A DNA stretch of 64,000 nt from positions 17,026,471 to 17,090,470 of the forward strand of contig NC_064037.1 of the NCBI RefSeq assembly GCF_932526225.1, written 5' to 3'. This document shows, piece by piece, positions 15,909 to 27,209 of the stretch. The position numbers and the translations under genes were made by a program. The notes under the pieces were generated by a model that was not told the DNA's origin, searched no databases, and saw only the letters and a list, made by a program, of their open reading frames with translations. The stretch comes from Nematostella vectensis (lineage: Eukaryota > Cnidaria > Anthozoa > Actiniaria > Edwardsiidae). Numbering within the stretch: the first letter of the stretch is position 1; each line of letters opens with the position of its first letter.

Positions 15909-16385
15909 AACCAGATTGAAGTTAGTTCCTTATTCGCAGTTCCTTTTTCGTCTGTTTCCTTATTCGCTCAGTTCGCTCAGGGGGGTACTTACATGATACC
16001 TTTTACTTCGAGTTGAAACAGTATTTAGGCATAACAGTTCATTCAGAACAAGTCCAACAGCATTTTCGTCGGGTAAATTTGGATGCTTTAACGTGCTCGC
16101 TGCTAAGCGGAGCTGTGAACATGAGACTATCTGCTACAAAAGGTCAAATTACGCTATGCGTGCAATCGGGAATTCATATATTAGCTAACTTAGCAAATTA
16201 ACTTACTAGTACTAGTAAATGAAATTGGGGGCGAGAAAGTTTAGTGGTATTATTTTGAAATTTTATAGAATTTTAAAATTTTATAGATAAAAACATACTA
16301 GTAAACAAAATTTCGGGGCGAGAAAGCAATCTGACAACTCGCCCCGACATTTGGTTTACTAGTGTAAAAATAACTATACTATTAA

Positions 16386-17885
16386 ATGAAATTACGGGGC
16401 GTAAAGCAAAAACGACAACTCGCCCCGAGATTTGGTTTACTAGTAATGAGTAATTATAATACTTATAAATTACGGGGCGTAAAGCAAAAACGACAACTCG
16501 CCCCGAGATTTGGTTTACTAGTACTAAGTAAACATAATACCGAGAAATTACGGGGCGTAAAGCAAAAACGACAACTCGCCCCGAGATTTGGTTTACTAGT
16601 ACTAAGTAAACATAATACCGAGAAATTACGGGGCGTAAAGCAAAAACGACAACTCGCCCCGAGATTTGGTTTACTAGTAATGAGTAATTATAATACTTAT
16701 AAATTACGGGGCGTAAAGCAAAAACGACAACTCGCCCCGAGATTTGGTTTACTAGTACTAAGTAATTATAATACCGAGAAATTACGGGGCGTAAAGCAAA
16801 AACGACAACTCGCCCCGAGATTTGGTTTACTAGTACTAAGTAAACATAATACCGAGAAATTACGGGGCGTAAAGCAAAAACGACAACTCGCCCCGAGATT
16901 TGGTTTACTAGTAATGAGTAATTATAATACTTATAAATTACGGGGCGTAAAGCAAAAACGACAACTCGCCCCGAGATTTGGTTTACTAGTAGTAAGTAAT
17001 TATAATACCGAGAAATTACGGGGCGTAAAGCAAAAACGACAACTCGCCCCGAGATTTGGTTTACTAGTACTAAGTAAACATAATACCGAGAAATTACGGG
17101 GCGTAAAGCAAAAACGACAACTCGCCCCGAGATTTGGTTTACTAGTAATGAGTAATTATAATACTTATAAATTACGGGGCGTAAAGCAAAAACGACAACT
17201 CGCCCCGAGATTTGGTTTACTAGTACTAAGTAATTATAATACCGAGAAATTACGGGGCGTAAAGCAAAAACGACAACTCGCCCCGAGATTTGGTTTACTA
17301 GTAGTAAGTTATTATGATACTTATAAATTACGGGGCGTAAAGCAAAAACGACAACTCGCCCCGAGATTTGGTTTACTAGTAGTAAGTAATTATGATACTT
17401 ATAAATTACGGGGCGTAAAGCAAAAACGACAACTCGCCCCGAGATTTGGTTTACTAGTAGTAAGTAATTATGATACTTATAAATTACGGGGCGTAAAGCA
17501 AAAACGACAACACGCCCCGAGATTTGGTTTACTAGTAGTCAGTAATTATAATACCGAGAAATTACGGGGCGTAAAGCAAAAACGACAACTCGCCCCGAGA
17601 TTTGGTTTACTAGTAGTAAGTTATTATGATACTTATAAATTACGGGGCGTAAAGCAAAAACGACAACTCGCCCCGAGATTTGGTTTACTAGTAGTAAGTT
17701 ATTATGATACTTATAAATTACGGGGCGTAAAGCAAAAACGACAACTCGCCCCGAGATTTGGTTTACTAGTAATAAGTAATTATAATACCGAGAAATAATG
17801 GGGCGTAAAGCAAAAACGATAACTCGCCCCGAGATTTGGTTTACTAGTACCAAGAAATTACAGTGTGTAAAGGAAAAACGACAAC
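16386..17885 (+). repeat. 78-bp satellite, about 18 units (left arm)
   Basis: Each unit has GGGGCGTAAAGC, CGACAACTCGCCCCG and TTTGGTTTACTAGTA. The complementary GGGGCG and CGCCCC could form a hairpin in every unit. The unit is 26 codons without a stop, so long open frames run through it; they are not genes. Confidence 0.95.
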
Positions 17886-18779
17886 ATGCACCGAGGTTTG
17901 GTTTATTCACGGGAATTAGGATACTTTGTCAGCGATTTCTCTATAAAATAAACAAAAATGAATCCCCAATTTATGTTGAATAATGAACTCGGCTAATAAA
18001 ATATTTCTAACCTTATAATCCGAAAGGTCTCCTGTCGTTTGAGTTAGCGAAACCCTTTTTAGTTTCCTCTCGTTCCATTTCTATTTCTCTTGTCTAAAAA
18101 CCCTAGAGATCGTTGTTTTCACTCGAAACATTTGAACGGTACTGTGTAACCATAGCCTATTTAGGCCCGAGCCCTCTCCAAACCTAACTTCGTATTTAGG
18201 TTCTATATGAAATAAGAAGGGAGTGAAACAACGCTCGATTCCATTGTTCGAAAACCTGCCTAGTTACGGCCAATGATGTGATGTTGTATGAGACATGATT
18301 GATTGACAGCTCACCTCTTTAAACTTATCTCGCCGCCGACACACACCCAGGCATGCGACAAGTGCTGGGATCGGGGCTTCTTTTGCAGGGGGTGCGAACG
18401 CATCCCCCTACAACGGCCGAAAGTCCACTTTTGGTTCTCAGTAGACGTGCTATTTGTAGACAAAACTCAAAATTATAAGCTAGATCACTCTGGTATTAGC
18501 CAAATCTGGCAATAAACGTCCCGTGGAGATACTGCAAAGGCATAAAAAAGTCCCTTTTTGTTCTTTCGGAGGTGGTTAGATTTTTATCAGAAAACTCTCT
18601 CCCTCCCTCCCCCCCAAGAAAAATCCTGGGTACGGGCCTACTTCTTCATACAAAAAGTTAAATAACAGGAGATGGTCAGCTTATAATTTGATTTGCTCTA
18701 TTCCCCCTTCTCCACTTCGCCATTAATAGAAACACTTTGCCCTCTGCCGATAACTTGCAGAATTTTCTGTTTTCTTATT

Positions 18780-20190
18780 ACTAGTAAACCAAATCTCGGG
18801 GCGTGTTATCGTTTTTGCTTTACGCCCCGTAATTTCTTGGTACTAATAAACCAAATCTCAGGGAGTGTTGTCATTTTTGCTTTACGCCCAGTAATTTCTT
18901 GGTACTAGTAAACCAAATCTCGGGGCGAGTTGTCGTTTTTGCTTTACGCCCCGTAATTTCTCGGTATTATAATTACTTACTACTAGTAAACCAAATCTCG
19001 GGGCGAGTTGTCGTTTTTGCTTTACGCCCCGTAATTTCTCAGTATTATGTTTACTTAGTACTAGTAAACCAAATCTCGGGGCGAGTTGTCGTTTTTGCTT
19101 TACGCCCCGTAATTTCTCGGTATTATAATTACTTAGTACTAGTAAACCAAATCTCGGGGCGAGTTGTCGTTTTTGCTTTACGCCCCGTAATTTCTCAGTA
19201 TTATGTTTACTTAGTACTAGTAAACCAAATCTCGGGGCGAGTTGTCGTTTTTGCTTTACGCCCCGTAATTTCTCGGTATTATAATTACTTACTACTAGTA
19301 AACCAAATCTCGGGGCGAGTTGTCGTTTTTGCTTTACGCCCCGTAATTTCTCAGTATTATGTTTACTTAGTACTAGTAAACCAAATCTCGGGGCGAGTTG
19401 TCGTTTTTGCTTTACGCCCCGTAATTTCTCGGTATTATAATTACTTAGTACTAGTAAACCAAATCTCGGGGCGAGTTGTCGTTTTTGCTTTACGCCCCGT
19501 AATTTCTCGGTATTATAATTATTACTAGTAAACCAAATCTCGGGGCGAGTTGTCGTTTTTGCTTTACGCCCCGTAATTTTTCGGTACTAGTAAACCAAAT
19601 CTCGGGGCGAGTTGTAGTTTTTGCTTTACGCCCCGTAATTTCTCGGTATTATAATTACTTAGTACTAGTAAACCAAATCTCGGGGCGAGTTGTCGTTTTT
19701 GCTTTACGCCCCGTAATTTCTCGGTATTATAATTACTTAGTACTAGTAAACCAAATCTCGGGGCGAGTTGTCGTTTTTGCTTTACGCCCCGTAATTTCTC
19801 AGTATTATAATTACTCATTACTAGTAAACCAAATCTCGGGGCGAGTTGTCGTTTTTGCTTTACGCCCCGTAATTTCTCGGTATTATAATTACTTAGTACT
19901 AGTAAACCAAATCTCGGGGCGAGTTGTCGTTTTTGCTTTACGCCCCGTAATTTATAAGTATTATAATTACTCATTACTAGTAAACCAAATCTCGGGGCGA
20001 GTTGTCGTTTTTGCTTTACTCCCCGTAATTTCTCGGTATTATGTTTACTTAGTACTAGTAAACCAAATCTCGGGGCGAGTTGTCGTTTTTGCTTTACGCC
20101 CCGTAATTTCTCGGTATTATAATTACTTACTACTAGTAAACCAAATCTCGGGGCGAGTTGTCGTTTTTGCTTTACGCCCCGTAATTTCAT
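18780..20190 (-). repeat. 78-bp satellite, about 17 units (right arm, inverted)
   Basis: This is the inverted counterpart of the left-arm array. The first two units (18780-18900) are shortened and more diverged. The linker (AATTACTT, GTTTACTT or AATTACTC types) varies between units in both arms and could be used to trace unit turnover. Confidence 0.95.
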
Positions 20191-20639
20191 TTAATAGTAT
20201 AGTTATTTTTACACTAGTAAACCAAATGTCGGGGCGAGTTGTCAGATTGCTTTCTCGCCCCGAAATTTTGTTTACTAGTATGTTTTTATCTATAAAATTT
20301 TAAAATTCTATAAAATTTCAAAAAAATACCACTAAACTTTCTCGCCCCCAATTTCATTTACTAGTACTAGTAAGTTAATTTGCTAAGTTAGCTAATATAT
20401 GAATTCCCGCGTGCAATCGCTTTCACAAATGAATCTAGCAAAAAAGAGGAAATCTACCTCTCATCTAATAAATGTATTTATATCTTGGGCTCTCTTTCTA
20501 AACGCATTAATATATTTAGAGGAGAAATATTCACGCTTTACTTGACTACGTACGCGTGTAGAAGGAAACCACAATTTGACAGATAGTGCTTGTCGTCAAT
20601 TAACACCTTGGCTACCAGATAAGGCCCTGTCAAAACAAA

Positions 20640-23600
20640 TAGATTAGTGCAGTGACACGAATAGGGAACTGTTCCTTATTCAAGTTAGTTTTCGCGAATA
20701 AGGAAATGGAATCTCCCAACGTCCGATTTCGTTTTACCACTTATCCGAATAAGGAATAGACTATGAAGAGGATTGTCAGTGTTAGCTCATCATTTCTCAA
20801 TAAAGGAAATGAAATTTCATAACGCCCGATTTCGCTTTAACGACTCCTTTCGAAAGAGTTCTCGAAAAAGGAAATGGTATTTCATAACTCCCGATCTCGT
20901 TTTAACTACTTATCCGAATAAGGAATAGACTAAAAAGAGGGTCGTTAGTGTTTTCTAAACATTTCTCGAAAAAGGAAATGGAATTTCATAGCGCCCGATC
21001 TCGTTTTAACTACTTATCCGAATAAGGAATAGACTAAAAAGAGGGTCGATAGTGTTTTCTAAACATTTCTCGAATAAGGAAATGGAATCTCATAGCGCCC
21101 GATCTCGTTTTAACTACTTATCCGAATAAGGAATAGACTTAAAAGAGGGTTTTTTATATTTTCTAAACATTTCTCGAATAAGGAAATGGAATCTCATAGC
21201 GCCCGATCTCGTTTTAACTACTTATCCGAATAAGGAATAGACTAAATAGAGGGTCGTTAGTGTTTTCTAAACATTTCTCGAAAAAGGAAATGGTATTTCA
21301 TAACGCCTGATTTCTTTTTAAATATTTATTCAAATAAGGAATCTACTTTAAAGAGGATTGTTAGTATTTTCTCACAATTTGTTTAGAGGAGTATATTCGC
21401 GCTTTAGTTGACTACGTAAGTATGTCGTGTGAATTTGACCTTGCTAACAAAACCACAATTTGATAGATAGTGCTTGTTGTCAATTAACACCTTGGCTACT
21501 AGATATGGCTCTGACAAAACAAATAGATTAGTGCAGTGACACGAATAGGGAACTGTTCCTTATTCAAGTTAGTTTTCGCGAATAAGGAAATGGAATCTCC
21601 CAACGTCCGATTTCGTTTTACCACTTATCCGAATAAGGAATAGACTATGAAGAGGATTGTCAGTGTTTGCTCATCATTTCTCAATAAAGGAAATGAAATT
21701 TCATAACGCCCTATTTCGCTTTAACGACTCCTTTCGAAAGGGTTCTCGAAAAAGGAAATGGTATTTCATAACTCCCGATCTCGTTTTAACTACTTATCCG
21801 AATAAGGAATAGACTAAAAAGAGGGTTTTTTATATTTTCTAAACATTTCTCGAAAAAGGAAATGGTATTTCATAACTCCCGATCTCGTTTTAACTACTTA
21901 TCCGAATAAGGAATAGACTAAAAAGAGGGTCGTTAGTGTTTTCTAAACATTTCTCGAAAAAGGAAATGGTACTTCATAACGCCTGATTTCTTTTTAAATA
22001 TTTATTCGAATAAGGAATCTACTTTAAAGAGGATTGTTAGTGTTTTCTCACAATTTGTTTAGAGGAGTTATGAAATACCATTTCCTTTTTCAAGAACTCT
22101 TTCGAATTAGTCGTTAAAGCGAAATCGGGAGTTATGAAATTTCATTTTCTTTATTGAGAAATGATGAGCAAACACTGACAATCCTCTTCATAGTCCATTA
22201 CTTATTCGGATAAGTAGTTAAAACGAAATCAGGCGTTATGAAATACCATTTCCTTATTCGGATAAGTAGTTAAAACGAGATCGGGAGTTATGAAATACCA
22301 TTTCCTTTTTCGAGAACTCTTTCGAAAGGAGTCATTAAAGCGAAATAGGGCGTTATAAAATTTCATTTCCTTTATTGAGAAATGATGAGCAAACACTGAC
22401 AATCCTCTTCATAGTCTATTCCTTATTCGGATAAGTGGTAAAACGAAATCGGACGTTGAAAGATTCCATTTCCTTATTCGCGAAAACTAACTTGAATAAG
22501 GAACAGTTCCCTATTCTTGTCACTGCACTAATCTATTTGTTTTGTCAGAGCCATATCTAGTAGCCAAGGTGTTAATTGACAACAAGCACTATCTATCAAA
22601 TTGTGGTTTTGTTAGCAAGGTCAAATTCACACGACATACTTACGTAGTCAACTAAAGCGCGAATATACTCCTCTAAACAAATTGTGAGAAAATACTAACA
22701 ATCCTCTTTAAAGTAGATTCCTTATTCGAATAAATATTTAAAAAGAAATCAGGCGTTATGAAATACCATTTCCTTTTTCGAGAAATGTTTAGAAAACACT
22801 AACGACCCTCTTTTTAGTATATTCCTTATTCGGATAAGTAGTTAAAACGAGATCGGGAGTTATGAAATTCCATTTCCTTATTCGAGAAATGTTTAGAAAA
22901 TATAAAAAACCCTCTTTTTAGTATATTCCTTATTCGGATAAGTAGTTAAAACGAGATCGGGAGTTATGAAATACCATTTCCTTTTTCGAGAACTCTTTCG
23001 AAAGGAGTAGTTAAAGCGAAATCGGGAGTTATGAAATTTCATTTCCTTTAATGAGAAATGATGAGCAAACACTGACAATCCTCTTCATAGTTTATTCCTT
23101 ATTCGGATAAGTGGTAAAACGAAATCGGACGTTGGGAGATTCCATTTCCTTATTCGAGAAATGTTTAGAAAACACAAACGACCCTCTTTTTAGTCTATTC
23201 CTTATTCGGATAAGTAGTTAAAACGAAATCAGGCGTTATGAAATACCATTTCCTTATCCGAGAAATGTTTAGAAAACACTAACGACCCTCTTTTTAGTCT
23301 ATTCCTTATTCGAATAAGTAGTTAAAACGAGATCGGGCGCTATGAAATTCCATTTCCTTATTCGAGAAATGTTTAGAAAACACTATCGACCCTCTATTTA
23401 GTCTATTCCTTATTCGGATAAGTAGTTAAAACGAGATCGGGCGCTATGAAATTCCATTTCCTTTTTCGAGAAATGTTTAGAAAACACTAACGACCCTCTT
23501 TTTAGTCTATTCCTTATTCGGATAAGTAGTTAAAACGAGATCGGGAGTTATGAAATACCATTTCCTTTTTCGAGAACTCTTTCGAATTAGTCGTTAAAGC

Positions 23601-23790
23601 GAAATCGGGCGTTATGAAATTTCATTTCCTTTATTGAGAAATGATGAGCAAACACTGACAATCCTCTTCATAGTCTATTCCTTATTCGGATAAGTGGTAA
23701 AACGAAATCGGACGTTGGGAGATTCCATTTCCTTATTCGCGAAAACTAACTTGAATAAGGAACACAGTTCCCTATTCGTGTCACTGCACT
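20640..23790. repeat. 104-bp tandem units in the outer element's arms
   Basis: Units carry TTATCCGAATAAGGAATAG, then AGAGGGTCGTTAGTG, then AAAGGAAATGG and CGATCTCGTTTTAAC. About six to eight lie on each side of the centre near 22070, in opposite orientation. A longer module (flanked by TTAGAGGAG, about 21380-21550 and 22540-22680) is repeated within the arms. No coding region was found. Confidence 0.8.
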
Positions 23791-24287
23791 AATCTATTTG
23801 TTTTGACAGGGCCTTATCTGGTAGCCAAGGTGTTAATTGACAACAAGCACTATCTGTCAAATTGTGTTTTCCTTCTGCACGCGTACGTAGTCAAGTAAAA
23901 CGTGAATATTTCTCCTCTAAATATATTAATGCGTTTGGAAAGAGAGCCTAAGATATAAATACATTTATTAGATGAGAGGTAGATTTCCTCTCTTTTGTTT
24001 GATTCATTTGTGAAAGCGATTGCACGCATAGCGTAATTTGACCTTTTGTAGCAGATAGAGTCTCATGTTCACAGCTCCGCTTAGCAGCGAGCACGTTAAA
24101 GCATCCAAATTTACCCGACGAAAATGCTGTTGGACTTGTTCTGAATAAACTGTTATGCCTAAATACTGTTTCAACTCGAAGTAAAAGGTATCATGTAAGT
24201 AACCCCCCGGATTTGAATAAGGAACTGAGCGAATAAGGAAACAGACGAAAAAGGAACTGCGAATAAGGAACTAACTTCACTCTGGTT

Positions 24288-25405
24288 GTTTTTTAGGTCA
24301 TTTTAACGATTTGTTGAAGGCGATATATTATAAAGCATTAGTCCGAAGGGGTTAAGAAATTCGATATGCAACGAGTATCGAAAATTCCTAACCTTACAAT
24401 TTATAACTCAACAGTTTAATCGCAAACTTTACGTCGATCAAAAAAAAAATTTCTAGATAATGCTGATGTTTAGCGATAAGATTGGCTACTGACAAGAAAA
24501 TGAAACACCAGGGAATAATACCTTACAGAATAAACCGTATTTGCATTTACATGACGTCTGTGCCAACAGATGACGCAGCCTCTCACAGTCAGTATCAGCA
24601 CGGGCTATAGGATAATTTTACAGTATAACTTTATAGGATAATTTTTATGATGTATGTCTTGTTAGTGTTGAATAAAGCACGTGTTCCTACCTAACCTGGC
24701 TGTATTCCCTACGCGTTACCTCGTACCACTTTCAAACGACGCGCTTTGTAACCGCAGCCGCCTGGTAAATGAGTAACTCGACCCCCAGCAGCGTCGTGAT
24801 TTCTTTTTTCTCTTCCAGTGCAGTGGGGAAGGAAAAATCGCGCCGCTGCTGGGGGTCGAGCGCTTATTTATTGTTTTCATGTCCCAGTCCTGGGCCACGT
24901 TCCCCTCCCGCTACACGGCCATTTTACAGATACATGATCAAATTTTGATTTATCATTTCTTTAATTCTAACTTTTAAAATTAAAACACTTTGTTGGTATA
25001 ATCTTTATACAAAAGCTGGGGTGTGTTTTGGGCTGCGATGTCACTGAAATTTAAAACATCCGTAAGAACTTTTTCAGCCTTAAAATTCTCCAAAAATAGG
25101 AACGGCTCAGTCTTTACTGAAAATTAGACATTCCTATAAAGAAAGAGTATTTTTAGCACCACTTCGGGGTCAAACTCGAACACCCCATGAACTCGGATGT
25201 GATCTCTGCCTTCTAACGTAGACTTGGAAAATAAAAAGGGGATCAAAATACCTGCCATCGACATACTTTTATGTTTTCTCGCAAGTTACCGTTCTATTTC
25301 TAAAAAAAAAAGTGAACTGCAAGAAAGGAGTGGTTTATCGGCATTTTTTAATTGTCTTTTCTTTTGTTACAGGGTGCAAGTTAGTTGTGAAGTGTTGACT
25401 GCAAA
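24288..25405. other. Intergenic region with probable 5' leader of the LicD gene
   Basis: Apart from the hairpin no gene is seen. A polypyrimidine tract with TTGTTACAG ends at 25372, 33 bp before the LicD start codon. It is a plausible acceptor for a non-coding first exon lying upstream. Confidence 0.4.
24777..24862. repeat. Hairpin, about 28-bp stems
   Basis: CTCGACCCCCAGCAGCG at 24777 and its complement ending at 24860 flank a short loop. It lies alone between the foldback element and the LicD gene. It may be a tiny MITE or a structured transcript; nothing decides between these. Confidence 0.5.
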
Positions 25406-25740
25406 ATGATCAGTTCAATCCTGTCAAGTGGAAAACGGCTGTATTTTCGCCTCTCTACCCGGCGATCGTTCATAACAAGACATCCCTTTATCTTCCTGAT
25501 ATTTGTATTCATCGTGGTTACACTTGCTGTTCTGCACTTCTTTATAATTCCCACAGCGAGCGGGGCATATAACGATGAATGCTATTTACCCCAAGACAAA
25601 TTAAACAACCTTCGTTACGCGATTAAAACCATTTGCGAGACAATGGATGCCCATAATATGACCTACTGGCTCGATTACGGTGAGTTCTTGTGTACATACA
25701 TAGCCAAGGAAAACAGCAAAGAACAGGGGTAGATCTAGCC

Positions 25741-25774
<34 letters not shown>

Positions 25775-26627
25775 CCCAAACATTTTCGTCATTATTTTAC
25801 CTTCGTAACGATTTTGGAATGAACAGACGCAATGCAAACAATAAAAGAGGCAGCCCAAGAGGGGTTAAACCCTTTAACACCACCTCCCCCCCCCGGAGAT
25901 CCGCTACTGAAGAACCACCGTTGATATTTATGCCCGGGGGGACTCTCCAGAGAAGTAGGCGGGGTTGATCGTCCTATCTTTTAGGGTATAAAATCTTGAC
26001 CAACTGCTATTCCTTAGGGTTGCTTAACGGTTATTTGCTTTAGAAGTAGGAATTTCTGTTGCCCACACTCAAAATGCTATCAGTCTATTGGACATAAAAA
26101 AAATGCCTGCAAGTAAAATAGAATATCGCTTTTCCTCAGGGACCTTGGTTGGTGCAGTAAGGCGTGGTGATGTCCTACCTTGGGACGGGGATGCCGATAT
26201 ATCGTTCCTCAGGGACCAAGAGAAATACGTCGTCCACGAGGAACTCATCAAGATCCATGGTATCCAGTCTAATGGACTACAAGCGAACTACAAAGGCCTC
26301 TCTATCGACTATGTAAGATGGGAGGAGATTGAAGGCTCTTATAGCGGTCAAAAGCAGACACTGCTACATAAATATTACCCGTCGTCTGTCCTCAAGAACG
26401 AGAATATGCTCGTATTGTGGAACCATGAGCTCGACACCTTCCCCAAGGCCTGGGTGACCCCTAGGAAGAGAATAGATTTCCAGGGTTCTCAGTTAGCGAT
26501 ACCGAATGATCCGCATAGGCACTTGGCTCATAGGTACCCTACCACATACTGGCATGGCTTTTCTGTGCCCTTTAAGTGGAAGTGTTATGTTCCGTGCTTT
26601 GTAATGCGTGCGAATGGGTGCCCGTGA
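25406..26627 (+). CDS. LicD-family (fukutin/FKRP-like) type II membrane protein
   Basis: Two exons, 25406-25679 and 26140-26627, give 253 aa in frame. An in-frame TGA lies just upstream of the ATG. Residues about 27-49 form one transmembrane segment after a basic N-terminus, so a Golgi-type signal anchor is expected. The family core follows: YWLDYGTLVGAVRRGD and WDGDADI (Asp 107, 109 and 111, the metal-binding cluster). The end has the IPND, HRYP and FKWKCY blocks typical of the family. Members transfer phospho-alditols or phosphocholine to glycans, and the acceptor here is unknown. The intron contains a run of about 23 G residues. The gene is the only plus-strand gene between the two duplication copies. 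Confidence 0.85.
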
Positions 26628-27209
26628 CGACCTGGAGAAAAAGGGGCCTACCAGAGGAGGTAGCGCAGAAGTGACGGATCAAGGGTGTGTGTGGTGACCA
26701 TGCTCGAGGATTCACGAAAAGTACGCTGGATCCTCGGGCAAGGGTGGAGGCTGGATTTGGCTGTCCCTACTAGGTGAACTTTTAAAAGTAATTGAAGGGA
26801 GTTAAAATCTTCCGACATATGTTTTGTGTATCCCCCCGTCCCCAACTTGAGTATAGGGGTTAATGTAGAAAACAGGTGAGGTAGGAGAGAGTGTGAGGCG
26901 AATAAGGGGCCGATTATTTGATAGAGGGGCATACCCCCTAAAAAACGAACAGATAAACTAAAGCAAAACACAGCCAAGGTCTATCAAAAGAAGTAACAAG
27001 CTATTTGTGAAAAATATCGAGCGGGAAAATGCAGCAACTTCCCCGTCACTCAAATGATCGGCCCACGCAATTAGATTCGCAACCGATGGATAATAGATTT
27101 CACGAGACTTTTTTTTTTTTTACAACCTCCAAGGGTCTTCTGGGTAATTTTCCTAAACAGCTAGTCAGCTAGCCCCCAAACCCTGACCGAGTAAAACCTA
27201 GGAATGAGG
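26628..27209. other. Intergenic, between convergent LicD and transporter genes
   Basis: No exon is supported. The two genes end toward each other 582 bp apart, so both 3' UTRs are expected here. Confidence 0.5.

Larger units (their letters stand above)
16168..20408. mobile_element. Foldback element, inner (nested)
   Basis: The 4241-bp element starts GGGAATTCATATATTAGC and ends with its exact complement. It is flanked by a perfect 10-bp target duplication, GCGTGCAATC, at 16158-16167 and 20409-20418. The uninterrupted target can be read in the opposite arm of the outer element (about 24013-24025), which proves the insertion. Each long inverted arm is mostly a 78-bp satellite. The unique centre (about 17930-18770) has no transposase. 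Confidence 0.85.
15909..24287. mobile_element. Giant foldback (inverted-repeat) element, outer
   Basis: The left end (from AACCAGATTGAAGTTAG at 15909) is an inverted copy of the right end (CTAACTTCACTCTGGTT at 24271-24287). Inverted homology continues inward for about 2 kb per arm once the nested element at 16168-20408 is removed, giving an original element of about 4.1 kb with a centre near 22060-22100. The arms are built of about 104-bp units containing palindromes such as CTTATCCGAATAAG. No transposase frame was found. A short GTTTTT motif lies at both outer flanks, but a clear target duplication could not be fixed. It resembles Foldback/Galileo-type or Mutator-like non-autonomous elements. 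Confidence 0.75.

Noticed and set aside
16386-20190. Long open frames of 470, 209 and 208 codons with a perfect 26-residue repeat
   Set aside because: They are read-through of a 78-bp satellite (26 codons without stop) on either strand of an inverted-repeat element. There is no start context, no unique sequence and no domain.
25746-25775. Run of about 23 G residues as a possible G-quadruplex regulator
   Set aside because: It is inside an ordinary intron, and homopolymer runs of C or G are common throughout this window, so no special role can be argued.
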